Below are positions 7,872-16,488 of a stretch of DNA of 64,000 nucleotides, in pieces. Position numbers and translations under genes: made by a program. The first letter of the stretch is position 1; every line of letters starts with the position of its first letter. The DNA lies in contig NZ_HE978575.1 in assembly GCF_000311845.1 (NCBI RefSeq), positions 437,755-501,754 of the forward strand, given 5' to 3'. The DNA comes from Enorma massiliensis phI (GTDB lineage Bacteria; Actinomycetota; Coriobacteriia; Coriobacteriales; Coriobacteriaceae). The notes under the pieces were generated by a model. The model was not told the origin of the DNA, did no database searches, and worked only from the letters and a program-made list of their open reading frames with translations.

Positions 7872-9851
7872 TCAGGACGGATCCCGATCCCGATCTAGCG
7901 GGTCAGTGTTGTTGTGACTACGTGGCAGCGGCAATTCAACGTCCTCCAATATGCTTGCAATGAGCCCTTCGAGAGATTGCTTTGTTTTAAGTATTTCTAT
8001 TTGATATGTATTGCGAATCAAATCTGAGCCCGCATGGATTAACGGATTATCTCGGCGAAGCCTTTCGGCGGCATGTATAATCTGTTCAGATTTCGGTATC
8101 TCACAATATAGCTTAGCTAACTCTTTTTCACTATATAAGAAGCCCCTCTGCTTCTTTTTCAGTATTTTGCGTTTGAAGAGAGTCGAGAATCTATCGAAAT
8201 AGGCTCGATAGTACGATATTTGTTCAAAAAAGTTTTGCGTTCTTCCATGGAACAGCTGGTTGACGAATTGGATTTTGCTCCGATCATCATCGGCGATAAC
8301 GAATAGTATTTTCGATTCAACTTCTGTAATCGGGTCGCGGATGAATTGGTCGTTAATACAATATTTATCGATAAAGATGGACAGTCCGAGTTCTGACTTG
8401 CGCAGCAGCGACAGAAGGTCACGGTGATGCATTCCTCTGTTGATGAGATAGTTTAGCGCGATGAGCGTGTCGATACTGGACCAAGTCCCATCTCTATAGG
8501 ACAGGAAAAGCGTATTCAACAAACGTTTGATTAGATAATCATCATGAGTATCAAGAATGCACTTAACAAGTTCGTTTGTTCCATAAGTCAGAATGACCTT
8601 GCCGCTCAATAGAGCTTTTTTGATTGAGTTCTTGACGCTTAGGCAACTTAAATTGGCATTGCTATAAATAACGCTCCGGAAAGCAGTCATTGAATCTATA
8701 TGCCTATCTTTTTGAGAAAATGTCAACTCGACAGCTGCTTTGAAGTCTTGCTGGCAATAATTCCTTTCGAATGACATGCGAGCAATCTCTTCAAACAATT
8801 GAGATATGCGACCTGGGGGGTCTTCAATTACTTCCCCCGTGTAATGACCTGAGAAATCAACGCATGATTCTGTTGCTTCGGCTAATGAGAGCTCACTTGT
8901 TTGGCCGAATTCTACCTTGTTCAGATTTAGAGCAAGTCCGTTTTTCCTCAAGATATCTGCGTATTTATTGAGAATCAGTTCCTTTATTTTGAATGGGGAT
9001 GATTCGTTCGACACGTTGATAAATATGAACATGTCATCCACATAGCGAATCATTTTGAATGACTCGGCACCGCAATTGCTATCAATGCAGCGGAAAAGCT
9101 CCGCATCGATGTCGGAAAGATATACCTTGGTAGCCAGGAAGCTCAGCGTCGGATGGTTTTGAATGGTTGGAAACTTACCCGCTCCGCAATAGAGCAGTAG
9201 CGCGCGAAGGAAAAGGCAGTCGGTAGCTGAGAAATTCTTATCGGAGTAACTTTGCATCTTTGACATGAGCTTGTCGACATTAATTGAGTTGTAGAAATTG
9301 GAGAGGTCTGTTTTGAGGTAGTAGGAGTACTGGCTTTTTGCAATCCGTTTCTGGTCACAATACCGTCGATAGCTATCCTTATACTGCGCGCAGTTGTTTG
9401 CTAGATCGCCGGCGTATTCACATATCATGTCTTCGCGCGGGTCAGCGAAACATCTCTGGTACTCAATCCCAAAAGCAACAAGGTATAAAAACATAATTGG
9501 AGAAATGAGTGTTGAATCGCGAAATGACGCGCCTTGCTTCTGAATGAAACCACTAGTTACATAATTCATCGAAGTACAAGCAATGAAGGCACCGTCTTTA
9601 ATGTAAGCCGAGAAAAAGTTCTCCGAAGATAGAAGTTGCCAATCAAAAGTGTTGAGAACTGAGAATGGATACCATTGTAGATAGCACCTCAAGCGACGTT
9701 TCTGGTCCTTCATGGTTTTGCATGCTGCTTTCCAAGAGCTGTACGAGGGGTGCATCATCAGCAAGCCAATCTTTACTGATATCAGTCGTGAAGTAGCTTG
9801 GATATGCGAGCGGTATCGACATGCAAATCCGCGCTGCGGCAATCGTAGCAT
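7872..9851 (-). CDS. AbiA-like defence reverse transcriptase with C-terminal HEPN motif
   Basis: A 659-residue protein with a reverse-transcriptase palm. Motif A is YYLKTDLSNFYNSI (about 177-190) and the active-site box is RYVDDMF with Tyr270. The long C-terminal half is helical and ends with RRDNPLIHAG, an R-x5-H HEPN-type motif (Arg600, His606). Lactococcal AbiA has the same architecture, so I infer an abortive-infection phage defence role. The DNA is clearly richer in A+T than the flanking chromosome, a sign of transfer. No good ribosome site precedes the ATG at 9851; the ATG pair near 9757 (MMHPSYSSW) is an alternative start. The gene is convergent with mrr. Confidence 0.85.
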   Translation of the reverse strand: MLRLPQRGFACRYRSHIQATSRLISVKIGLLMMHPSYSSWKAACKTMKDQKRRLRCYLQWYPFSVLNTFDWQLLSSENFFSAYIKDGAFIACTSMNYVTSGFIQKQGASFRDSTLISPIMFLYLVAFGIEYQRCFADPREDMICEYAGDLANNCAQYKDSYRRYCDQKRIAKSQYSYYLKTDLSNFYNSINVDKLMSKMQSYSDKNFSATDCLFLRALLLYCGAGKFPTIQNHPTLSFLATKVYLSDIDAELFRCIDSNCGAESFKMIRYVDDMFIFINVSNESSPFKIKELILNKYADILRKNGLALNLNKVEFGQTSELSLAEATESCVDFSGHYTGEVIEDPPGRISQLFEEIARMSFERNYCQQDFKAAVELTFSQKDRHIDSMTAFRSVIYSNANLSCLSVKNSIKKALLSGKVILTYGTNELVKCILDTHDDYLIKRLLNTLFLSYRDGTWSSIDTLIALNYLINRGMHHRDLLSLLRKSELGLSIFIDKYCINDQFIRDPITEVESKILFVIADDDRSKIQFVNQLFHGRTQNFFEQISYYRAYFDRFSTLFKRKILKKKQRGFLYSEKELAKLYCEIPKSEQIIHAAERLRRDNPLIHAGSDLIRNTYQIEILKTKQSLEGLIASILEDVELPLPRSHNNTDPLDRDRDPS

Positions 9852-10231
9852 GAGCCTAGAAGTCGTAAGAACAAGCTTTCAAATTGTCAGACGGGTCTCT
9901 ATACGGAAAAGCAAAAACCGGTGATGTCTGTAGTTTACATGCTGAGCATCATTGCTCGTGCGCCAGTCGGCTAGAACTCTCCCTGTTCTGCTTCGAGTGC
10001 GTCGTGAACTTCTTTGTGTCGAGGTTCAAGTATCTGCCGCGTTCGCTAATACGCATTTTTTACATCGCGTCTGGATAGGGCTTTTTCATGGTTAACTCGG
10101 ATGCAGGTTCGGCATGCGGACAGGTCGTGAATGCAACAGCACTGTTGCATGACTTCAGCTTAGGAATCATGCGCTACATATAATAGGCGGCTTATAGCTC
10201 AGCCAGCTGTTCTCAAAAAATGATTTTGCGT
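9852..10231. other. 380-base gap upstream of the RT gene
   Basis: I see no convincing gene here. It contains the presumed promoter region of the RT gene and a near-perfect 20-bp palindrome at 10132-10151. A non-coding RNA is possible, because several defence RTs act with an adjacent RNA, but nothing in the sequence proves one. Confidence 0.5.
10132..10151. promoter_or_regulatory. 20-bp palindrome, operator-like
   Basis: ATGCAACAG, a CA centre, and CTGTTGCAT form perfect 9-base arms. The tight spacing suits a dimeric regulator better than an RNA hairpin. It sits between the RT gene and the DUF4268 gene. Confidence 0.5.
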
Positions 10232-11209
10232 TTAGTTATCAGTCGTCAGGGCGCTTGCTTTACTTTCGATCGTCTCGAACTCATTCTCCAGGCGAACCAT
10301 TTCATTTTGAAGAGCCATAATCATGTTAAGCTGCCAATCTATGAATTCCGGCCACTTCTCACGATTGGCTTTGATGTCATGGCCGCTCTTATAGAAACGA
10401 ACGCCTTTGCTTTTCCTGTTATATGGTGTTCCGGCAATACCGAGTGCTTGTTCAAGCTCTTGACGGCGAGAGAGGACAAAGTCGCCAAAATCGGTATCGT
10501 GCACACACGCCTCTACACCAATCTGTTTCTTCTGCGTATTAATCAAAAGTACCAGATGGTATCTTATCGAGCCTGCTCCTAATTCTGTCCAATGATGCGC
10601 TTGCGGCTTGTGCGGTTTAAACAATTGTGAAAAGGTCTCGTTTTGAGCAGCGCAGTCGACGTACGTCTGCCAGTATTCGAGTTTGATGCGCTCAGTTTCT
10701 GAGAGATCCGACTTGGCTTTTTCCGCACGTGCCCACTCGTTGGGTGATTCTACTACGTTGAATCGAGGAGCCATGGGAGAGTCGCCAATGCGCCACACCT
10801 CGATTTCAACCAAGAAGAACGCGCAGTCGCTGTCTGTGTGTTCGTTGAGCCATTCGATTGCGTTGCGATGTTCGTCGCGCGCACGCGCAACGACCCAGAT
10901 CACCACACCTGCTCCTTTGCCTGCGGCATATGTAATGATTTTTCCCAAGTGATCATGGTTGGTATCTTCGAGCTGGTTTTCGATAATCACCTTACGCTCT
11001 GTGTCAGCCTCTTGAGCATAGATGTCTACCGCAAACGAGCCGACTGCACTTTCTGTATCCTTGAGCTCGAGTTCAATGGAACAGGCATCGCCAAGCATGG
11101 TGAGGTTTTCTTCTTGTGCAAGCCACTTGGTAAAGTTAAGTGCTTCATGTGGCCAGACGTCCCGGACGTTTACCTTTTCGATCTTTCCGAGTTTGGGCTG
11201 ATTTGCCAT
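10232..11209 (-). CDS. DUF4268 protein with PD-(D/E)XK-like nuclease core
   Basis: This 325-residue protein matches the DUF4268 family. The N-terminal half carries a nuclease-fold core: FAVDIYAQE (Asp near 62), then VIIENQLEDTNHDHLGK (near 74-90), which fits a D...ExQ arrangement followed by a helix. The C-terminal half (about 190-320) is the DUF4268 domain proper. Relatives often lie in defence islands, and here it sits between an RT and an mcrC remnant, so a nuclease role in defence is inferred. The exact substrate is unknown. Upstream of the ATG the ribosome site is weak (AGAAAG). Confidence 0.8.
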   Translation of the reverse strand: MANQPKLGKIEKVNVRDVWPHEALNFTKWLAQEENLTMLGDACSIELELKDTESAVGSFAVDIYAQEADTERKVIIENQLEDTNHDHLGKIITYAAGKGAGVVIWVVARARDEHRNAIEWLNEHTDSDCAFFLVEIEVWRIGDSPMAPRFNVVESPNEWARAEKAKSDLSETERIKLEYWQTYVDCAAQNETFSQLFKPHKPQAHHWTELGAGSIRYHLVLLINTQKKQIGVEACVHDTDFGDFVLSRRQELEQALGIAGTPYNRKSKGVRFYKSGHDIKANREKWPEFIDWQLNMIMALQNEMVRLENEFETIESKASALTTDN

Positions 11210-11269
11210 GGCTTTGCTTTCTGCGCGGCGCGGTTATGAATTGGAATAACTGTACCACGAGGATGCTAG

Positions 11270-11818
11270 GGAGGAGTTCAATTTGCTCGCCAGCGGAGGC
11301 GCTTTGCTGAGGCGTATCGCCTGAGAAAAAAGGCGCGGCTTGCCGACGTCTTGAATGGCGACTCGCCGCATCGGCTGTACGAGAAATTCATCCTTGAGTA
11401 CTACCGCAAGCACTGGAGCTGGCTGCATCCTGCGGCGCGAGAGATCGACCACGGGATAGGCGATTCAGCACCGGATTTTCTGCCGCGTATGCTCACGGAC
11501 GTGACGCTGGCCAACGGAGACAAGTGCCTCATCATCGACGCCAAATGCTACGGAACGATTCTGGGCACCCACTACGATAAGGAGATTCTCTCACCGGCGA
11601 ACTTGAACCAAATCTTCTCGTATGTCATGCATGCGGCGAACGCATTTGACGGCGAAGTCTCGGGCATGCTGCTCTATGCGAAGACGGAGGGCGCGGAACT
11701 CGAGAGCGAAAGCTGGCTGGAGCTGGGTCATACCTACCATGTGCGAACGCTCGATTTGAACCAGGACTTTGCTGGCATCGCCGCGCAGCTCGATGCGATT
11801 GCGGAGTTATTGGGCTAA
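11270..11818 (+). pseudogene. mcrC: mcrC remnant (5-methylcytosine restriction subunit), 5'-truncated
   Basis: The reading frame is open from 11270 to the stop at 11816-11818 and encodes the C-terminal half of McrC: LYEKFILEYY, DFLPRMLTDVTL, LIIDAKCYG, then a GMLLYAKTE block. The D...D-A-K pattern is the PD-(D/E)XK nuclease of the McrBC system. McrC proteins are normally about 350-450 residues; only about 180 remain, with an in-frame stop at 11267-11269 and no mcrB upstream. A TTG at 11351 could initiate a 155-residue fragment. I call it a decayed gene. Confidence 0.8.
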
Positions 11819-11876
11819 GGTATGTGCGGGCGCCTCGCACCAAGGTAAGCTAATTTATGCAAGATTTCACGCATAA

Positions 11877-11902
11877 GAAAGGCCCGACTCATCGGGCCTT
11901 TC
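11877..11902. terminator. Bidirectional terminator between mcrC remnant and Abi_2 gene
   Basis: GAAAGGCCCGA, a CTCA loop and TCGGGCCTTTC form a perfect 11-base stem. The A-rich 5' side and T-rich 3' side allow termination in both directions, fitting two convergent genes. Confidence 0.85.
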
Positions 11903-11985
11903 CAGGTGTAGACCGAAGCCTTCCACCGCGATTGGTTGTAGTCTAGCATACCCGGAGTTCTTTCGCCATTTCAGCGATAGGCGGT

Positions 11986-12948
11986 TTACCCATTGCTCGC
12001 ATATTTCCGTAAAGCGGTAAGCTTATTGCGCGCGGTTGTTTTGATGATTTTGGAGTAGATGTTGAAGGGCAGTTCAGCGTAGAAGACCTTCAAGATGTTT
12101 TCATAGCCTGAAATGAACTGCTTGCATTCGGTTTTAGTCAAACGCATCTTGCGCATGAGGTAGGCGATGAGAACGATGTAATCAGTTATGTCGGAGAAAT
12201 CGACGCCGACAACTCCTGTTTCCTGCTTTATGAGTTGAGCAACTCCAGAGTGGACAGCGCCGGATCGGAAACGAACATCGAGCACAACACCATTATGCGC
12301 AACAGCATTCCGGAGATCTTTTAGGGCAAAAATAATGTCTTTTAGGCGGCGCTCCGATTCCAAGTTGGTGGGCATATCAAGATCGCGAACGATGGACGTT
12401 TGAACACGCTTGTTGAGACATTCGTAGAATGCGCCAAAATTGCCAAGTGTCATAACTTCGAAAATTGCCCAGATGGGGATATCCTTGTCAGCATCACGGA
12501 AATGGCCAATGACGTCACGATTTTTATGGTTGCGAAAGATGAGGTTGTCAATTTCGCCGCGCAGTCGTTGGCGTCTATCCCACGCTTTGCGATATCTATC
12601 CCCTCTGTAGTTTCGGTAATCAGTGAGACTTTGCTTCCAAATGTTTTCAAACGTTGCCGAGCCCGTGTCTTTGAGAACGGCTTCAAGCGTATAGTTTTTG
12701 AGGCATGTTTCAATTTGCACGACATGGGGGTAAAGCAGCGTTTTGACTTGCATGTCAAAATCGTAGAGAGCGGCAACCTGTGAGAAGTCCGTGAGTGGAA
12801 GTCGGTTGCTTGCTTTTCCCGCAAAGCGGTAGCCCTTGTATCCATGATAGTAGCCAATATTCTTAAGCTTGCGCTTCTGGGCTGAGCCTTTGATTGCTAT
12901 GCCGCAATTTCGTAAATGCTTCATGAGCGAATTGAGCGTTTTGGGCAT
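11986..12948 (-). CDS. Abi_2 family (AbiD/AbiF-like) abortive-infection HEPN protein
   Basis: The 320-residue protein is a full-length Abi_2 family member. It starts with KTLNSLMKHLRNCGIAI, has the conserved IGYYHGYKGYR region (31-41) and the IPIWAIFEVMTLGNF block (157-171). DLRNAVAHNG holds an R-x4-H HEPN motif (Arg213, His218). Such proteins are thought to act as RNases triggered by phage infection, stopping growth of the infected cell. CGGAG lies 7 bases before the ATG. It is transcribed alone, convergent with the mcrC remnant, and no antitoxin is evident next to it. Confidence 0.88.
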   Translation of the reverse strand: MPKTLNSLMKHLRNCGIAIKGSAQKRKLKNIGYYHGYKGYRFAGKASNRLPLTDFSQVAALYDFDMQVKTLLYPHVVQIETCLKNYTLEAVLKDTGSATFENIWKQSLTDYRNYRGDRYRKAWDRRQRLRGEIDNLIFRNHKNRDVIGHFRDADKDIPIWAIFEVMTLGNFGAFYECLNKRVQTSIVRDLDMPTNLESERRLKDIIFALKDLRNAVAHNGVVLDVRFRSGAVHSGVAQLIKQETGVVGVDFSDITDYIVLIAYLMRKMRLTKTECKQFISGYENILKVFYAELPFNIYSKIIKTTARNKLTALRKYASNG

Positions 12949-13171
12949 TGTGATGCTCCGAGATTCAATAAGGTAACGGAAACATATTCTACCGCTGGAA
13001 ATGGACGCGTCGTGTGGGATTGTTCGCGAGGTTGATTATTTGGAATCAGATCACTATGCTGTGCATTCTTTTCGTGCGAGGTTTTGCCCCGCTTGATCAA
13101 GGAGGCTCTCGATGCGGCAAAGCGCAGTATCGCGAGACGCTCGAACTCACCAAGATGGCACCGCACTGCCC

Positions 13172-13498
13172 CTACCTATACGTCACCAGCGTATGGAACC
13201 CTTCCATGCTGCCGGTGAGTCCCTGGCCTTGGATCGAATTGAACTTTACGTCCAAGATTTCATAGCCGTCGTCTTGCATGGCGCTGATAATCGCGTCGAT
13301 CTGTCCGGTGTACTTGTTCTCGCACTCGAATGTCTGGTTCAGGAACTTCGAGAAGCTGTTCAGCATCACGACGTGTACTTTGCCGTCTTTGGGCGCGAGG
13401 CTTGCGCGCACGGTCTCGGCGTATTGGAACATGCCGTCACTCCGGTACTGCTGCGCCTTGTTTTCGAGCTTTTCTTCACGCGAGCCGAAGATTCCCAT
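13172..13498 (-). CDS. Conserved small protein of unknown function
   Basis: I do not recognise this 108-residue protein. It begins MGIFGSREEKLENKAQQ, has no signal peptide or membrane segment, and is mixed alpha/beta. The C-terminal part (YEILDVKFNSIQGQG) resembles small DUF4177-like beta-strand proteins in style only. A good ribosome site, AAAGGA, lies 7 bases before the ATG. It stands alone between the Abi_2 gene and the DUF3990/XRE pair. Confidence 0.65.
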   Translation of the reverse strand: MGIFGSREEKLENKAQQYRSDGMFQYAETVRASLAPKDGKVHVVMLNSFSKFLNQTFECENKYTGQIDAIISAMQDDGYEILDVKFNSIQGQGLTGSMEGFHTLVTYR

Positions 13499-13641
13499 GA
13501 TGCGTCCTTTCGAATGGTGAACGATGGCGAGTCTGCGTCTTTAGGACATCGTATCGCACTGGGACGACTGCGGTCTTTGAGCACATGGGTGAGCGGTCTG
13601 CAAGTTGGGAGACAAACAGGCGCACAGCTCATCCTGCTTTT

Positions 13642-13665
13642 GTGATACTATCACTACAGTGATAC
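13642..13665. promoter_or_regulatory. Three-half-site operator before the DUF3990/XRE pair
   Basis: GTGATA-C-TATCAC (13642-13654) is a perfect palindrome. It overlaps a second one, TATCACT-AC-AGTGATA (13649-13664). Together they give three alternating half-sites about 30-55 bases before the DUF3990 start, where an autorepressing XRE antitoxin would be expected to bind. Confidence 0.65.
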
Positions 13666-13695
13666 TTCAGATACAGAAGCGAAGGCGGTGGCGCC

Positions 13696-14364
13696 ATGAT
13701 CCTCTGGCATGGGTCGTCCGAAATCATTAAGCAACCGCGCTTGGAGCTGTGCCGTCCATACAACGACTACGGCGCGGGCTTCTACTGTACTGAGCATGAA
13801 GACCTTGCAAAGGAATGGGCGTGCCCTGGTGAAGCGGATGGGTTTGCGAATCGCTATGAGCTTGCTACGGACAAGCTCGCCATCCTCGACCTTTCTAGCT
13901 CGGAATATTCGGTGCTCACTTGGCTCGCTTTGTTGCTCGCAAATCGCCGCGTCGATCTCTCGAATGCCATCGCTCGCACCGCTCGCGACTACCTGCTCGA
14001 TCGCTTTCTCATCGATACGTCGGGTTTCGATATCATCCGCGGATACCGTGCAGACGATTCGTACTTTTCGTTCGCGCGGGCGTTTTTGAACAACACGATT
14101 TCCGTAGCGCAGCTTTCCGAGGCTATGCGTTTGGGAAATCTGGGCGAGCAGGTTGCGCTTACCAGTGCGAAGGCGTTCGAATGCATCCAATGTACCGGCT
14201 ATGAACTTGCGTCTTGCGAGATCTATCACGCGCGTAGGGCCGAACGCGATCGCCGTGCGCGGAGCCAGTACCAATCTCTTTGCGCGCGGCTCGATCGCAC
14301 CGGGCTGTATGTTCGCGATATCCTGCTCGAGGAGGTCGATCCCCATGACCCACGTCTCTTCTAA
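13696..14364 (+). CDS. DUF3990 protein, candidate ADP-ribosyltransferase-fold toxin
   Basis: A 222-residue DUF3990 member. The start MILWHGSSEIIKQPRLE and the NDYGAGFYCTEHEDLAKEWA block (23-42) are the hallmark of the family. I recall DUF3990 as related to ADP-ribosyltransferase folds; this is memory, not something the sequence proves. It is followed by an XRE-domain gene that overlaps it by 20 bases, the layout of a type II toxin-antitoxin pair with the toxin first. The operator-like repeats just upstream support autoregulation. Confidence 0.75.
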   Translation: MILWHGSSEIIKQPRLELCRPYNDYGAGFYCTEHEDLAKEWACPGEADGFANRYELATDKLAILDLSSSEYSVLTWLALLLANRRVDLSNAIARTARDYLLDRFLIDTSGFDIIRGYRADDSYFSFARAFLNNTISVAQLSEAMRLGNLGEQVALTSAKAFECIQCTGYELASCEIYHARRAERDRRARSQYQSLCARLDRTGLYVRDILLEEVDPHDPRLF

Positions 14365-15037
14365 AGGCCGTGGCGTCGCTGCCCGCGCGTACGACGTCCT
14401 CTACCTAGAAGACGCCATGTCCTGCCTTGCATGCTTCTTCGACTATGCGGCCTGGGACTACGGTGCCGAAGGATTTGAGGTTGCGAACCTTTTTGCGTCG
14501 AGTCGGCTTGCCCGGCAGTTCGAAACGGGGGCACCGTGGGTGGTTTCCGGGCGGTCGGGCATCGAGCTCTTCTGGGACATGTGCGGCGAGCTTGGTTACG
14601 ACGATGAACAGGCGATGATCGAGCAGGGCTTTCGACCAGACAGGACGCCTGAGTATTGGGCGGGCTGGATCGCCGCGTACGTCCAATGGCGGTTTGCGCT
14701 TACGTTCCGCACGGTTTTCGATGTGTTGCCGTTCGATGTGCTTGTCGACTTGTACGACCCGTGGCACGAAGCATCCGAAGAGCGCATGGCTCAGTTGTTT
14801 GCGGAGCGGATGACAAGCTATCGGGGGCAGACGAACCTCGCGCGCATGCGGAGTGCCTGTGGGTACACGCAGCGTGAACTCGCCGAGCTATCATGCGTTT
14901 CGCTGCGGTCGATACAGATGTATGAGCAGCGCAACAAGGATATCAACCGGGCGCAGGCTTCCGCCGTGGCGCAGATCGCTCGCGTGCTTCACTGCCGGGT
15001 AGAGGATCTGCTCGAAGCGGTTGTTGCGGTGGCGTAG
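14345..15037 (+). CDS. DUF3990-partner protein with C-terminal XRE helix-turn-helix
   Basis: A 230-residue protein. The N-terminal two-thirds are an alpha-helical domain I do not recognise. Residues about 163-225 form an XRE helix-turn-helix (LARMRSACGYTQRELAELS, then VSLRSIQMYEQ). ATG 14345 is chosen because GGAGG (14331-14335) lies 9 bases upstream; the frame also extends further 5' but over the DUF3990 gene. The overlap with DUF3990 and the palindromic repeats upstream suggest an antitoxin and autorepressor. The large extra N-terminal domain is unusual for an antitoxin and could be the toxin-binding part. Confidence 0.78.
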   Translation: MTHVSSKGRGVAARAYDVLYLEDAMSCLACFFDYAAWDYGAEGFEVANLFASSRLARQFETGAPWVVSGRSGIELFWDMCGELGYDDEQAMIEQGFRPDRTPEYWAGWIAAYVQWRFALTFRTVFDVLPFDVLVDLYDPWHEASEERMAQLFAERMTSYRGQTNLARMRSACGYTQRELAELSCVSLRSIQMYEQRNKDINRAQASAVAQIARVLHCRVEDLLEAVVAVA

Positions 15038-15069
15038 CCCGGTATGGGGCGTTGGAGGGGCGTAGCGTC

Positions 15070-15738
15070 CTACCGCTCAACCTTCCGCACGACTTCGATC
15101 CCCGCCGCGACCTCGGAGGCAAATTCGTCGAAGTTCTCCGGCACGCCCACGATGCTGCCGTAGTGGATGGGTACCACGGTCTTCGGGTGCAGCGCGTTCA
15201 CGAACGCTGCGGCCTGATGCGGGTCGCACGTGTACGTCCCGCCGATGGGCACGAGCGCCACATCGCACGCCACCTGCTCGTTATCCGGGTTCTGGTCGGT
15301 GTCGCCCGCCGCGTAGTAGCGCACGCCGTCGACGGTGAGCACATAGCCCAGCCAGCCGTGCGTCTGCGGGTGCATCCCCAGGCGCTCCGGCTCCACGTTG
15401 TATGCAGGCACGGCCTCGACGGCAACGCCGGGCAGCTCGAGCCGCCCGCCCGCTTGCAGCAGGTGCACCGCCGTTGCCCCAATCTCATCCGCCACACGGG
15501 CCACCTCGGCACCCATGCTTGCCGGTGCCACGAGTTCGGTGTGGTCACCCGCCACACGCGCGATGTCCTCCGGCGAGAAGTGGTCGAAGTGCGCGTGGGT
15601 TATGAACACGTAGTCCGCGTCGTGCGCCGCCTCGGCATCCGTGAGGCTGAAGGGGTCAAGGTAGATGACCACGCCATCCTTGCTCTGGATGCGGATGGCG
15701 CTTTGCGTGAACACGCGGACGTTCTCGAGGCTGGTCAT
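15070..15738 (-). CDS. MBL-fold metallo-hydrolase
   Basis: A 222-residue cytoplasmic metallo-beta-lactamase-fold hydrolase. The metal-binding signature ITHAHFDHFSP (H-x-H-x-D-H) is near residue 46, and later ligands appear in YYAAGDTDQN and VPIHYGS. It resembles the UPF0173/UlaG-like group of short MBL hydrolases. The substrate is unknown. It is transcribed divergently from the lipoprotein gene. Confidence 0.88.
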   Translation of the reverse strand: MTSLENVRVFTQSAIRIQSKDGVVIYLDPFSLTDAEAAHDADYVFITHAHFDHFSPEDIARVAGDHTELVAPASMGAEVARVADEIGATAVHLLQAGGRLELPGVAVEAVPAYNVEPERLGMHPQTHGWLGYVLTVDGVRYYAAGDTDQNPDNEQVACDVALVPIGGTYTCDPHQAAAFVNALHPKTVVPIHYGSIVGVPENFDEFASEVAAGIEVVRKVER

Positions 15739-15819
15739 GGGCGTTCCTTCTTGGGTTGTTCTGCGCCGGGCATATCCCGTTCATACCCCATTTGCGCGCT
15801 CAGAGCCGCGGCAGATTCT

Positions 15820-15836
15820 CTCAGCTATTTCTCAGG
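15820..15836 (+). promoter_or_regulatory. 11-bp-spaced direct repeat upstream of the lipoprotein gene
   Basis: TCTCAG at 15820-15825 recurs at 15831-15836. A hexamer pair with 11-bp period is the usual footprint of OmpR/PhoB-type response regulators, one of which is encoded two genes downstream. It lies about 90 bases before the lipoprotein ATG. Confidence 0.5.
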
Positions 15837-15925
15837 TTCCTTCGGCATTATGACCATGCGCCCAGAGGAAGGCGCAAGGATTAGCGAAAACCGCTCGAAG
15901 CGGAACGCAAGAGAAGGAGGACATC

Positions 15926-16447
15926 ATGAAGAAGCTCGACCTCGCCAACCCCAAGCTCGCCCTCGTCCCCCTGTGCATGATCGGCCTGTGCGGCGTGCTC
16001 TTCCTGACCGGCTGCGATACGTCGGCGGCAAGCGCTCTGGTTTCAGGTGCGACGAAGGGACAGAGCGTGGTAGCAAGTGGCGACGACGCCAATGGCGCGA
16101 ACCAGGCTCCGGCGACCACGCAGGCTCCCGCCCCGGGCGCTACGGACTACGACGATGGCAACACCAACTACGACGACGGCGCCACGGACTACGACGGCAA
16201 CAGCGTGTACGAATCGGGTGACAGCCTCTACGACGATTCTTGGGATGACGGAAACAGCGGCTACGATGACGGCGCTTCTGCCTACGTCGCACCCGCGCCC
16301 GCCCCCGCGGCTTCGGCACCCGCGGTCTCTGCTCCCGCTACGGGCAACAGCGGCTACAGCAACTACGACTCCGACAGCGGCTACGACTCCGATAGCGGCT
16401 ACGACGCGGACAGCGGTTACGACTCCGACAGCGGCTACGACGACTAG
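15926..16447 (+). CDS. Lipoprotein with Tyr-Asp-Gly-rich tandem repeats
   Basis: A 173-residue exported lipoprotein. The N-terminus is basic then hydrophobic and ends in a lipobox LTGC (Cys30). The mature part is low in complexity, with YDDG repeats (about 72-118), an Ala/Pro linker, then a C-terminal array of SGYDSD units (about 142-173). An ideal ribosome site, GGAGG, lies 6 bases before ATG. The same kind of repeat occurs in the extracytoplasmic part of the sensor kinase encoded two genes on, so the two may interact or share a ligand. Acidic aspartate-rich repeats could bind cations; that is inference. Confidence 0.85.
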   Translation: MKKLDLANPKLALVPLCMIGLCGVLFLTGCDTSAASALVSGATKGQSVVASGDDANGANQAPATTQAPAPGATDYDDGNTNYDDGATDYDGNSVYESGDSLYDDSWDDGNSGYDDGASAYVAPAPAPAASAPAVSAPATGNSGYSNYDSDSGYDSDSGYDADSGYDSDSGYDD

Positions 16448-16463
16448 CGCGGCGATGTCGAAA

Positions 16464-16476
16464 AACCCCTGGGGTT
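16464..16476. promoter_or_regulatory. 13-base palindrome after the lipoprotein gene
   Basis: AACCCC-T-GGGGTT has a single-base centre, too tight for an RNA hairpin loop, so a protein site or chance is likelier than a terminator. Confidence 0.25.
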
Positions 16477-16488
16477 ATTTTACATGCT

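Noticed and set aside
13085..13150. Plus-strand fragment reading LIKEALDAAKRSIARRS
   Set aside because: It resembles a protein tail but is too short to assign and lacks any start or upstream coding sequence.
15052..16221. A 389-codon plus-strand frame across the metallo-hydrolase gene
   Set aside because: It is antisense to a gene with a clear H-x-H-x-D-H motif and overlaps the true lipoprotein start; its sequence is Arg/His-rich shadow.
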